A stretch of DNA of 64,000 nucleotides from Hormiphora californensis (lineage: Eukaryota > Ctenophora > Tentaculata > Cydippida > Pleurobrachiidae). Below the pieces are notes generated by a model. It did not search any database. It was not told where the DNA came from and saw only the letters and a program-made list of their open reading frames with translations. Each line of letters opens with the position of its first letter. Position 1 is the first letter of the stretch. The DNA lies in NCBI GenBank assembly GCA_020137815.1, contig CM035353.1, positions 3,012,971 to 3,076,970 of the forward strand, read 5' to 3'. Below are positions 14,059 through 24,043 of this stretch, piece after piece. A program made the position numbers and the translations under genes.

Positions 14059-14684
14059 TGAATATATAATGAACATTTTGGACATACGACAGTCGGCTGA
14101 GGAATAAAATGATCTGGCATATACCAGGCATAGGGGGAAATAGCCGTGGCCTGAACCTGAGGTTCAGGCACGACTGTTTTCCCCCATAGCTAGGCGATTT
14201 TATGGTTTTATTCGGAGAGATATCTGACAATAAAATTGGACTGTACAAGCTTGTTATGTTCTAACCCTCCTTTACATTTGGGCGGGGTGCGCGAAACAGA
14301 GTCTAGCTAGGCAAGTACAAGCATAAGGCCATAAGCTCAATGAATAACAAAGAAAGATTACACTAACAGAAAAGAAAGACACCATACACAGTACTGCAGT
14401 ATAGTACCCTGTGTTTTGATTCTCAGATCCAATCCACCGGGTGGGGCGGGGGGGGGGGGGTGCTCTTGATATAGCAGCTCACAGCCTCATTATTATTATG
14501 CATACTGATTCCAGAAGCAGAATGATGCAAATTTTAATATAACGTCGGTCAACGTCAAAATTCTGCCACCCCTGCAGCTGTTGTCTGTGAGGCTGCGTAG
14601 GTTGTGTCTGACAATGCAGCTGCTTTTTAATATGATAGCCGTGATCTTCATGGCATTCAATAAAGTTAAAATATTTGATACAAC
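14059..14684. repeat. Dispersed 0.6-kb repeat, copy A
   Basis: Closely matches 18324-18879, from tgaatatataatgaacat to tatttgatacaac. This copy also carries an expanded G run at 14447-14461. Confidence 0.85.
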
Positions 14685-14698
14685 TTAAATTTAGGACT

Positions 14699-16174
14699 CG
14701 TTCGTCACGTTGCATTTCGTTTCACTTTTGCTTGTCTCAGACACCAAAAAGGGCTATTTTCCTCAATAAAATGCAACTCAAATCTGCCTCTAGTTCTCAT
14801 TTCCATCACACATGACCCCCCAGTTACCACTGAACTGTCTCTCGGGCCTGGCCTGGTCTCATTACTAAATTACAGCAACATTTTTGTCCAATATGTTGCA
14901 AAAAATGCCCATTTTGTAACACTTTGTAGCATTTTGTAACACTTTGTAACATTTTGTGGCGCTTTGTGACATTTTGTGACACGTAACGTGCACAAAAAGT
15001 TTTCTGCACATGTTGCAAGGTGTTACAAAGTGTTACGTGTCACCCCCCCTAAATTACAGCAACATTTTTGTCCAATATGAGCTCTTCCCCACACTAAAAT
15101 GCAACTTAAATCCGCCTCAAATACCAATATTCGAGAACATATGATCTCTCAGTCACCAGCGAGCAGTCTCCCCGGCAACGCACAGTCCAATAGTTAGTTT
15201 AGGGCAGCAATTTTGGCCAAAATCGACCAAAACTTTAGAATTTCGCATTTAATTAAATTTGGGAAACTTTGTACTTTGCCATTGCGTGTTTGATAAAGGA
15301 GCACTAACAAGTCACATAGCAGAATTCTATTCATTACTCGTTCGTCACGTTGCATTTCGTTTCACTTTTGCTTGTCTCAGACACCAAAAAGGGCTATTTT
15401 CCTCAATAAAATGCAACTCAAATCTGCCTCTAGTTCTCATTTCCATCACACATGACCCCCCAGTTACCACTGAACTGTCTCTCGGGCCTGGCCTGGTCTC
15501 ATTACTAAATTACAGCAACATTTTTGTCCAATATGTTGCAAAAAATGCCCATTTTGTAACACTTTGTAGCATTTTGTAACACTTTGTAACATTTTGTGGC
15601 GCTTTGTGACATTTTGTGACACGTAACGTGCACAAAAAGTTTTCTGCACATGTTGCAAGGTGTTACAAAGTGTTACGTGTCACCCCCCCTAAATTACAGC
15701 AACATTTTTGTCCAATATGAGCTCTTCCCCACACTAAAATGCAACTTAAATCCGCCTCAAATACCAATATTCGAGAACATATGATCTCTCAGTCACCAGC
15801 GAGCAGTCTCCCCGGCAACGCACAGTCCAATAGTTAGTTTAGGGCAGCAATTTTGGCCAAAATCGACCAAAACTTTAGAATTTCGCATTTAATTAAATTT
15901 GGGAAACTTTGTACTTTGCCATTGCGTGTTTGATAAAGGAGCACTAACAAGTCACATAGCAGAATTCTATTCATTACTCGTTCGTCACGTTGCATTTCGT
16001 TTCACTTTTGCTTGTCTCAGACACCAAAAAGGGCTATTTTCCTCAATAAAATGCAACTCAAATCTGCCTCTAGTTCTCATTTCCATCACACATGACCCCC
16101 CAGTTACCACTGAACTGTCTCTCGGGCCTGGCCTGGTCTCATTACTAAATTACAGCAACATTTTTGTCCAATAT
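14699..16174. repeat. 640-bp tandem duplication, 2.3 copies
   Basis: Units begin at 14699, 15339 and 15979 with cgttcgtcacgttgcatttc. The first two units show no visible difference over their full 640 bp. The third stops at about 16174 after tttttgtccaatatt. Inside each unit a smaller array of acactttgtaacattttgt words ends in ggtgttacaaagtgttacgt. The lack of divergence means either a very recent event or an assembly duplication. Confidence 0.92.
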
Positions 16175-16339
16175 TACCCCCCGCCCCACCCCCACCCGCC
16201 CTCCCCCACCCACCTCTCCCAATATAGCGGACATTGCAAAACACCACACTACAGAGACAATCCTTGTGTTTTGGTGCACTAAGTCGCTTATCGCGTGTAA
16301 CAACTAACAAATGTTATTATCTATCTCATCCGAATCGTC

Positions 16340-16830
16340 TTCTAGAACATTTTACACTCTAGTGGTGCTACAATCTGCCCAACCCATTGTTTGTGTTTGA
16401 TCGTTTTCGTTCTTTGTCACCATTGGAAATGTTTACACCTCTCATCTCATCACCAACTACATCACGGTACCAATCATTCATCAAGGTCGTAAGTTCACCT
16501 GTCCGTATTGTTTGTTCATTTATTGTGTACAGTTGATATTGTGAATGTAATTGACTATTCAATAATTAAGAGTAAGACAAGACATAGCTTGAGAGTGTGC
16601 CCCAGACAGACCAACAAATACGATAAACATCAAACCAGACAAAGACCCTCTCAAAGGCAAAACGTTACCTACCCGACCAAGACCCTCTCAAAGGCAAAAC
16701 GTTACCTATTTTCAAGACCAAGACCCTCTCAAAGGCAAAATGTTACCTACCCGACCAAGACCCCCTCAAAGGCAAAACGTTACCTAACGGACCAAGATCC
16801 TCTCGAATGTTCCAGAAATTTAAACCATGA
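16340..16830. repeat. Dispersed repeat with 33-37 bp minisatellite, copy A
   Basis: The flank ttttacactctagtggtgct leads into about five units of accctctcaaaggcaaaacg plus ttaccta. A diverged copy of the same flank and array is at 17505-17955, so the unit was duplicated as a block and then diverged. Confidence 0.8.
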
Positions 16831-17237
16831 GTCTCTTTCTCTCCCAGGGGAGAGAAAGGGACTCAGCGCCATAGTTACCACATACCCGGGTTGGTATAGA
16901 GGTTTGCTGAGCGTATCCCATGGTTTAGTGACAAACAAACAAACAAACAGTACTTTAGTTAATCGATCGAAGAAGAAATATATTTTTAGCTTGTCTTTCA
17001 TTCACACGTGCTATAGTTGAAGAAGTGGAGAAGTGGAGAGAAAGGGAAGTGAGAGAAAGGGAGAGAGAGAGAAAGGGAGAGATACTATTTATTATTAATT
17101 GCATATTGTATTGAGTTGAAGGTAGGTGCATCCAGAACAATAAAACAATCTAGATCTACCAAGGTTCTAGAATCTTTGCATCGAACATAATAAAGATGAT
17201 GTTGATAACGGCCACTTTCTAGAACTTTCTATACAAT

Positions 17238-17242
17238 AAACC

Positions 17243-17327
<85 letters not shown>
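17238..17327. repeat. (CT)n microsatellite
   Basis: About 42 CT units lying between the two copies of the dispersed minisatellite repeat. Confidence 0.95.
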
Positions 17328-17332
<5 letters not shown>

Positions 17333-17504
17333 TACCCTCCGTTGCTTTTCTAAGCTGATGTTGTTATTATGCATGTTCAGATGTCATGTCCTATCCTAGA
17401 ACATTCTCTAGGTATGAAGCACACCTGTGACCTGCTGTTGTTCCGAGAATCCTATTATTATTAAAAAAACTATTTATTGAGCTCTTACCTCTGTACGACC
17501 AAGA

Positions 17505-18078
17505 AATTTTACACTCTAGTGGTGCTACATTCAGTCCTACCCCTCACCTGTGTTAAATTATTTTGTTTATCTTCATCTCCACTGGAAATGGACACACCTC
17601 TCATCTCATCATCAACAACATCACGGTACCAATCATCCATCAAAATTCTGTAAGTTCACCTGTCCGTATTGTCTGTTCACAGATTATGTAAAGTTTATAT
17701 TGTGAATGTAATTGACTATTCAAACACGGTATACATCGGGATTCCAGACCCAACCTCAAGACACTCTCAAAGGCAAAAACGATACCTTGGTCCAGACCAA
17801 ACTAAACTCAAGACACTCTCAAAGGGATACCGTTACCTTGTTCCAGACCAAACTCATTAAACTCAAGAGTCTCTCAAAGGCAAAACGCTACCTTGTTCCA
17901 GATCAATCAACTCAAGAATCTCTCAAAGGCAAAACGTTACCTAGTTCCAGATTTATTATATAATAGGGAATTCCCAAGTTCTACTTGGTTAGGCCGGGAG
18001 TTAGACTCCTTGGAGCGTTTGAGGCGATATGCTCTGCATAGTCCGAATCGCAGCACCACAACAACAACAACAACTTAA
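17505..18078. repeat. Dispersed repeat with minisatellite, copy B
   Basis: Same flank as 16340. The array units contain actctcaaaggcaaaacg and ttaccttgttccaga (about five). After the array comes gtccgaatcgcagcacc followed by (AAC)n at 18056-18074, which looks like the 3' tail of a retroposed element. Confidence 0.7.
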
Positions 18079-18225
18079 ATTTAGTTGATATTGTCCCGGT
18101 CACTCTCAGTATCATGTTCATTCTCAACTATACACATATCTTATATGATCTCGAGTAAATCGAGTGTTTTTAAATCGATTCCAGCCAACTCTTTCAATGT
18201 TCAAATTGTCAAGCTGTCAAATAAC

Positions 18226-18320
18226 CAGGAACCGACCGAAACAAGTAATCAACCAATCAGAACTCGTTATTTAGGTCATGTGACTGGTTATCAGCCAATC
18301 ATGGACCAGTATTTTCTGAT
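18226..18320 (+). mobile_element. hAT-like MITE, truncated copy 2
   Basis: Starts CAGGAACCGACCGAA and retains both CCAATCA boxes and tcatgtgact, but lacks the right terminus, where it joins the 0.6-kb repeat. Confidence 0.8.
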
Positions 18321-18323
18321 ATA

Positions 18324-18879
18324 TGAATATATAATGAACATTTGGACATACGACAGTCGGCTGAAGAATAAAATGATCTGTCATATGCCAGGCATAGCTA
18401 GGTGATATTATGGTTTTATTTGGAGATATATCTGACAATCAAATTGGACTGTACAAGCTTGTTATGTTCTAACCCTCCTTTACATTTGGGCGGAGCTTGC
18501 GCGAAACAGAGTCTAGCTAGACAAGTATCTACAAGCATAAGGCCATAAGCTCAACGAATAACAAATAAACATTACAGACAGAAAAGAAAGACATCATACA
18601 CAGTACTGCAGTTATAGTACCCTGTGTTTTGATTCTCAGATCCAATCCACCGGGTGGGGCCTCTTGATAGCAGCTTACAGCCTCATTATTATTATGCATA
18701 CTGATTCCAGAAGCAGAATGATGCAAATTTTAATATAACGTCGGTCAACGTCAAAATTCTGCCACCCCTGCAGCTGTTGTCTGTGAGGCCGCGTAGGTTG
18801 TGTCTGACAATGCAGCTGCTACTAATATGATAGCCGTGATCTTCATAGCCTTCAATAAAGTTGAAATATTTGATACAAC
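18324..18879. repeat. Dispersed 0.6-kb repeat, copy B
   Basis: Same order of sequence as 14059-14684 with scattered substitutions and small indels. Confidence 0.85.
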
Positions 18880-19027
18880 AATTTAGTTGATATTGTACCG
18901 GTCACTCTCAGTATCATGTTCATTCTCAACTATACACATATCTTATATGATCTCGAGTAAATCGAGTGTTTTTAAATCGATTCCAGCCAACTCTTTCAAT
19001 GTTCAAATTTTCAAGCTGTCAAATAAC

Positions 19028-19138
19028 CAGGAACCGACCGAAACTTAAGTAAACAACCAATCAGAACTCGTTATTTAGGTCACGTGACTGGTTATCAGCC
19101 AATCAGGGACCAGTATTTTCTGATTCGGTCGGTTCCTG
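19028..19138 (+). mobile_element. hAT-like MITE, copy 3, with 8-bp target duplication
   Basis: Intact inverted ends, flanked on both sides by caaataac (19020-19027 and 19139-19146). A perfect 8-bp duplication and CAG-starting ends fit the hAT superfamily. The element lies about 25 bp past the last codon of the VWD exon. Confidence 0.85.
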
Positions 19139-19162
19139 CAAATAACCAGCTGCAGGTGCAGA

Positions 19163-19901
19163 TCAGTTCTGAAAAGGGTCCCTCTCCTGGGGACATCCCA
19201 TTGCCACAGAAAACTCCTGTACATGTCGTGTAGGTGGACAATACCCAGCCGCTACCACCACCGCTGCCTGGGTATCTCCTGCACATTGGGCCACATAGGC
19301 ACCCACACTTCTGCACTCCCAGGGAATGGCAATATGATCACTATCTGGGGAGTTGGGGATCAGGGCCGGGTTTAGGGTGTCATATCGACACCTGTCCAGA
19401 AGGCAGGCAGTCTCATAAAACCCACCAACTGGATCACCCCCATTATTGCTACATGGTATTGCCGAGTACATGTCCCTGCAAAATGCACGTGTACTGTTAC
19501 ACCCACTCCCTGATGATGTCATAAGGTGTGTTTTAATAGGCCCGCATCCCCTCCGAACCTTCCATCCTACCACCGTCTTGTAGGGGGAGTCACCCTGCCC
19601 TGCCCCGACCTCTCCACACACACCGCACGTGAGGTGTTCGCCGGGTGTCACCGAGATTAGTACTGAGTCAACCCCATTCCATTGGATAGTCAGACTTGAG
19701 TGAGCAGTAACGGTCAACATTACACCATCAAATGTCAGTTGAAAGGGTCCAGCCTTGGTGGGATTATCTTCGCTGATTACAAGTTTCCGGGCACTACGTC
19801 CGTATGTAGCCACCCAGCCCCGGTAAAGAGTTAGTAGATGACTTCCGTGGTATATTGTCACTGATTCCAGACAAACTGCACCGAAGTTACACTCCTCAAA
19901 C
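19163..19901 (-). CDS. Exon: second half of VWD plus C8
   Basis: Acceptor ccttattccag, then (R)FEECNFGAVCLESVTIYHG. The VWD signature TCGVCGEVGAGQGD corresponds to the CGLCG motif of VWD modules. Eight or more cysteines follow, with WECRSVGAYVAQCA resembling C8. The frame stops at TGA shortly before the hAT-like MITE. A TIL module, which usually follows C8, is not recognisable. Confidence 0.75.
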
Positions 19902-22900
19902 CTGGAATAAGGAGTGTTAAATTTTATATATAACATTATGTATGGTACTTTCCGATCAAGAGATAGAAAGCTTCTAGTTTCTTTCCTACGGGGCTGAGAC
20001 AGTCATGCCGAAGAAGAATAAAATAGAACTATAATACCTGCCTTGCTCGACCCTGTTTCACCGCGCCCCGCGCACGCCGGGTAAAGGATTAGCAGAGTTA
20101 GAACATAACAAAGAACTTGTTGAGTATAAACAATTACAATCCCCACCCCTTACTGAACAACAAAGAACTAACCTTCCATAGATAATCCATGAGGCAAGGG
20201 CACAATCCATAGAAAGCAAGTAATCGCAGGGAGTGGCGAGGGAAAACATTTGTCGTGTAAAAGAAAGGACGTGGCCAGAACCGGTAACATGACAGGTAAC
20301 ATCTGAAATGTCATGTTTAATTGGCAATTTTGCATTTGCGGGCATCGCACTATAGACGCAGTACCCACGTACTATAGACGCATTATAAACGCATTATAAA
20401 CGCATTATAGACGCATTATAGACACACGCAATATAGACGCAATTTCGTAAGCAGCACTATAGACGCAATATAGACGCATTATAACAGCAATATAAACGCA
20501 TTTTTATAGACGCGACGCAGTATAGCCGCATTATAGGCGCACTACCCACCCCAAAATCACCTTATAGACGCACTATAGACGCATTATAGACTGACTATAG
20601 CAGCACCATAAACGCTACATAGACCCATATAGACGCATGATAGAAGCATTATATACGCAAATCGCTTTTTATAGACGCCGCGTCTATAAAAAACGTGCTT
20701 TTTTAAGAAGCACTATAGACGTTCTCAGACGCACGCTGCCATATTTGAGGCGCAGTTGGGCGAACTATAAACGCATTTTTGTCGCATATAAAAGGAAGCA
20801 GTATAGACGCATTATAGACGCATTATAGACGCATGTGCGCGAAATCGATAAAGACGCAATATAGACGCAATTAATAAGAAGGAGAGGGAGAGAGACTAGA
20901 GGGAGGGAGGGAGAGGGAAGGAGAGGGAAAGAGGGAGGGATACAGAGACAGATCAGACAGAGACAGATGGACACAGATCTGAGACAGACGGACAGAGTAA
21001 GATGGAGAGAGATTAAGATGGAGAGTGGAGAGAGAGAGTGAGACAGAGATCAGAGGGAGATAGTAAGCGCGTGTTTGTCCGTCCGTCTGTCTCTGTCCGT
21101 TTGTTTCCATCTCTGTCTTTTTCTGTCTCACTCTTTTTATGTCTCACTCCGTCCCTATATCACTATCTTTCCATCTTACTCTGTCCTTCTGTCTCAGGTC
21201 TTTATCCGTCTGTTTCTGTCCCTGTACCCCTCCCTCAGTCCCTCCCTCTCCTTCCCTCTCCCTCCCTCCCTCGCCTCTCTCTCCCTCTCCTTTTTATTTT
21301 GCGTCTATATTGCGTCTTTATCGATTTCGCACACATGCGGCTATAATGCGTCTATAATGCGTCTATACTGCTTCCTTTTATATGCGACAAAAATGCGTTT
21401 ATAAAACGCCCAACTGCGCCTCAAATATCGCACTGTAGCCTGGAGTACGTCTAAAGTGCTTCTTTAAAAAGCACGTTTTTTATAGACGCGGCGTCTATAA
21501 AAAGCGATTTGCGTCTATAATGCTTCTATCATGCGTCTATATGGGTCTATGTAGCGTTTATGGTGCTGCTATAGTCAGTCTATAATGCGTCTATAGTGCG
21601 TCTATAAGGTGATTTTGGGGTGGGTAGTGCGCCTATAATGCGGCTATACTGCGTCGCGTCTATAAAAATGCGTTTATATTGCTGTTATAATGTGTCTATA
21701 TTGCGTATATAGTGCTGCTTACGAAATTGCGTCTATATTGCGTGTGTCTATAATGCGTCTATAATGCGTTTATAATGCGTTTATAATGCGTCTATAGTAC
21801 GTGGGTAATGCGTCTATAGTGCGATGCCCGCAAATGCAAAATTGCCTGTTTAATTGATGTTATCAAGTTTTAAATAAATAGTGCTTCACAAATCACAATT
21901 ATTCAATTCATATGTGCAGTGTTCTCTTCACAATATTGTGGGTATTATACAGGGTGGGCCAGAAACATGGAGCCACTTTGAGATATATACCTTCGCTTGG
22001 GCTGATGGCGGCCTGGTAAAGAGGTAGAACAGTGAAGGTGTGAGGGGAAGATGCTGCTTCTTTCGTTAGGACAGTTTTGTGCAACACATATGTAGCTTCC
22101 TGTGTCGTCAAGCAGCGCCCTGAGAGAGATCATGTGATATCAGTCATATGCAGACATCATTATCATAGCTTGACTCTCTGTCTCTGTCTCTGTCTCTGTC
22201 TCTGTCTCTGTCTCTGTCTCTGTCTCTGTCTCTGTCTCTGTCTCTGTCTCTGTCTCTGTCTCTGTCTCTGTCTCTGTCTCTGTCTCTGTCTCTGTCTCTG
22301 TCTCTGTCTCTGTCTCTGTCTCTGTCTCTGTCTCTGTCTCTGTCTCTGTCTCTGTCTCTGTCTCTGTCTCTGTCTCTGTCTCTGTCTCTGTCTCTGTCTC
22401 TGTCTCTGTCTCTGTCTCTGTCTCTGTCTCTGTCTCTGTCTCTGTCTCTGTCTCTGTCTCTGTCTCTGTCTCTGTCTCTGTCTCTGTCTCTGTCTCTGTC
22501 TCTGTCTCTGTCTCTGTCTCTGTCTCTGTCTCTGTCTCTGTCTCTGTCTCTGTCTCTGTCTCTGTCTCTGTCTCTGTCTCTGTCTCTGTCTCTGTCTCTG
22601 TCTCTGTCTCTGTCTCTGTCTCCATGTCTCTGTATATATACACCATATATGGTGCACACACACACCTGTTAAAGACAAGTTGAGGGCCACTTCCCATCCA
22701 TAAACGTCTCCCCTTGAGCAGCTTGTACCAAACAACCTGTTAGAAAATAATATAACTTCGGTACTTTAATTTAATAATATAACTTCGGTTACATATTAAA
22801 TTAAAGTACATCATCACTTTGATTGCATATTAAATTAAAGGTAGTACATAATATATGTAATAAATCCTGAACTAATGACATGTGTTTATAACTCATGGTC

Positions 22901-24043
22901 ATTTAGTTTATTAATTAACTTATTAATTAGTTTATTAATTAACTTATTAATTAATTAATTAAGTTAGTTACCTGTGGTGTTGGTGTTCCCAACACTTGGC
23001 ATACCAATACCACCATTTCCCCCTCGTCATATGTAACCCTACCCGTTACAACCCGTGCTCCTAACTGAAATATGGAAGGAATATTATACATGGTTTAGTT
23101 TGCAATTATACACCTCGATCCTATCTATCCTGTCTATCACTCTGTCTGGCAGGAACCGACCGAAACAAGTAAACAACCGACCAATCAGAACTCGGTATTT
23201 AGGTCACGTGACTGGTCATCAGCCAATCAGGGACCAGTATTTCCTGATCCTGTCTATCACTCTGTCTGGCGACGCGGACCCCATCCGAACGCACTGATTG
23301 AGAATCAAATGGGGGTCTGGCGCCATGCCAGACAGGTCTCACTACTCAGGATTTGAATAAGAGACATGCAGTTAACTGAATATTGTCATACACACTGATA
23401 CATTTACTACATACAACAAGCGATCTATGCTAAACAAGGTAGGTATTAGTGTTTAATTTGATTTCAGTCAATTTTAACCCGTTTTCACATATAATACCCC
23501 TTCATCTATATGCTTCACACATCCTTATAATATAACGAACCTGGTCAAAGGTGGGGCACCGTCCATGATGCATAACAGATAAATCAGCACCAACTCGACA
23601 CGAGGCAGTCTCCAACAGACAAAGGGCTTGGTAAGTCTGACAGTCTGTACCACAAACTGAGCCCTCATTTAACCGCGTGGATCCTTCACACTTGTCATTA
23701 CACGTACACAGCGAGGCCTGCAGAGCATGTGTGTGTGTGTGTGTGTCATGGGGGGGGGGAGGTGAGTGTATTGTTATTACATTGGCAGCGCCACGTTCAG
23801 GGGATAGCGCAACGTGCCCATGGTATTACAGAAGGGCAAATAGTGGGTAATTATTGATGGTGCTGATATTTATAATAAAGGGTTACCATGTTATCGTAGT
23901 CAGGAACACACTGCTGTTGGTTGTTGGGACAGGTCACCCCCGCGCAGAGATCCACTACGTGCAGATAAGCATCCGCCTCCTCGGACCCCAAAGAGTTGTA
24001 TGTGATGCACCTGTACCACCCTTCATCCTGCTCAGTCACCGGA
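19163..24043 (-). CDS. Extracellular mosaic protein: Ig / FOLN-Kazal / Ig / VWD-C8
   Basis: Minus-strand gene traced through exons 24043-23887, 23717-23541, 23064-22972, 22736-22666, 22119-21991, 20302-20173 and 19901-19163. Phases agree at every junction except after 22119-21991. Encoded in order: end of an Ig domain (DEGWYRCITYNSLGSEEADA), a follistatin-like CPNNQQQC segment, a Kazal-like domain (CNDKC...CGTDCQTY...HHGRC), a second Ig domain split over three exons, a VWD domain (VTCHVTGSGHVLSF...CGVCGE) and a C8-like segment. Kazal and VWD modules are disulfide-rich secreted domains, so an extracellular matrix or adhesion role is inferred. The Ig exon 22119-21991 needs a one-base shift. No signal peptide was found, so the 5' end is missing. 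The TGA at 19163-19165 may be the real stop, or an intron may begin earlier (GTATTG, near 19239). Introns hold a hexanucleotide array and a 1.5-kb hairpin element. Confidence 0.75.
20173..20302 (-). CDS. Exon: first half of VWD
   Basis: Reads DVTCHVTGSGHVLSFTRQMF, then SLATPCDYLLSMDCALASWI. This matches the start of VWD modules (C.V.G..H..TFD...F.F.G.CDYLL..DC). The acceptor is atttcag and the donor GTTAGT. Two spare bases join in phase to the exon starting at 19901. The 1.5-kb hairpin element begins 20 nt upstream of this exon's acceptor. Confidence 0.75.
20323..21846. mobile_element. Foldback/Mutator-like hairpin element 1, 1.52 kb
   Basis: Near-complete inverted repeat. The ends read GGCAATTTTGCATTTGCGGG and its complement, and the element is flanked by a perfect 9-bp duplication tgtttaatt (20314-20322, 21847-21855). 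The arms consist of dozens of degenerate copies of a 12-13 bp word, tatagacgcatta. The centre (about 20884-21290) is GA-rich on the left and CT-rich on the right, so it too can pair. No transposase frame. Nine-bp duplications with long terminal repeats occur in Mutator-like and Foldback elements; assignment beyond that is inference. Confidence 0.85.
21991..22119 (-). CDS. Exon: C-terminal part of second Ig domain, frameshifted
   Basis: Acceptor ctctctcag leads in phase into (R)ALLDDTGSYICVAQN, with the Ig DxGxYxC signature. The expected tail VLTKEAASSPHTFTVLPLYQ lies in the next frame. The exon's 3' phase fits the next exon only in that second frame, so the window has one extra base near 22060-22075. 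This is either a sequence error or a disabling mutation. Confidence 0.65.
22171..22622. repeat. (TCTCTG)n hexanucleotide array, about 75 copies
   Basis: 450 bp of uninterrupted TCTCTG, lying in the intron between exons 22736-22666 and 22119-21991 of the mosaic gene. It creates long artefactual frames (LCLC, ETET, DRDR, QRQR). Confidence 0.98.
22666..22736 (-). CDS. Exon: middle of second Ig domain
   Basis: Reads VVWYKLLKGRRLWMGSGPQL, then VFN. It contains the invariant Ig tryptophan. Acceptor ttctaacag; donor GTGTGT. Starts in phase 0 and ends with two bases. Confidence 0.7.
22972..23064 (-). CDS. Exon: start of second Ig domain
   Basis: 31 codons: VTGRVTYDEGEMVVLVCQVL, then GTPTPQ, the typical B-strand cysteine and GxPxP of an Ig domain. 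Phase 0 at both ends. Acceptor tttcag, donor GTAACT. Confidence 0.7.
23150..23246 (+). mobile_element. hAT-like MITE copy 4, right end lost, between 24-bp direct repeats
   Basis: The left end and both CCAAT boxes are present, but the last 15 bp are missing. A 24-bp word (atcctgtctatcactctgtc plus tggc) stands at 23127-23150 and again at 23247-23270. Confidence 0.75.
23541..23717 (-). CDS. Exon: Kazal-like domain
   Basis: 59 codons in phase 0 between acceptor ctctgcag and donor GTTCGT. Cysteine order C.C...C, CGTDCQTYQALCLLE, ASC and HHGRC match Kazal/follistatin modules (C-x-C...CGSD-x-x-TY...C). These modules often inhibit serine proteases or occur in matrix proteins. The reactive-site loop residue cannot be judged from sequence alone. 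Confidence 0.75.
23887..24043 (-). CDS. Exon: end of first Ig domain and follistatin-type N-segment
   Basis: Acceptor ctccccctag, then PVTEQDEGWYRCITYNSLGS and EEADAYLHVVD, followed by LCAGVTCPNNQQQCVPDYDNM, which joins in phase 0 to ASLCTCNDKC of the Kazal exon. The frame also runs upstream to ATG at 24084, so the acceptor is likely but not certain. The first half of this Ig domain was not found. Confidence 0.65.

Larger units (their letters stand above)
18079..19138. repeat. Partial tandem duplication carrying two hAT-like MITE copies
   Basis: 18079-18323 is repeated at 18881-19138 (ttagttgatattgt, then ggtcactctcagtatcatgt). In the left copy the MITE breaks off at 18320 and is fused to copy B of the 0.6-kb repeat (18324-18879). 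Confidence 0.75.

Noticed and set aside
14824-16282. Identical 64- and 106-codon frames repeated 640 bp apart
   Set aside because: Their identity comes from duplication of the DNA unit. They contain internal short repeats and no recognisable domain.
22077-22735. Long open frames of LCLC, ETET, DRDR and QRQR repeats
   Set aside because: They are translations of the TCTCTG array in several frames, with no unique coding sequence.
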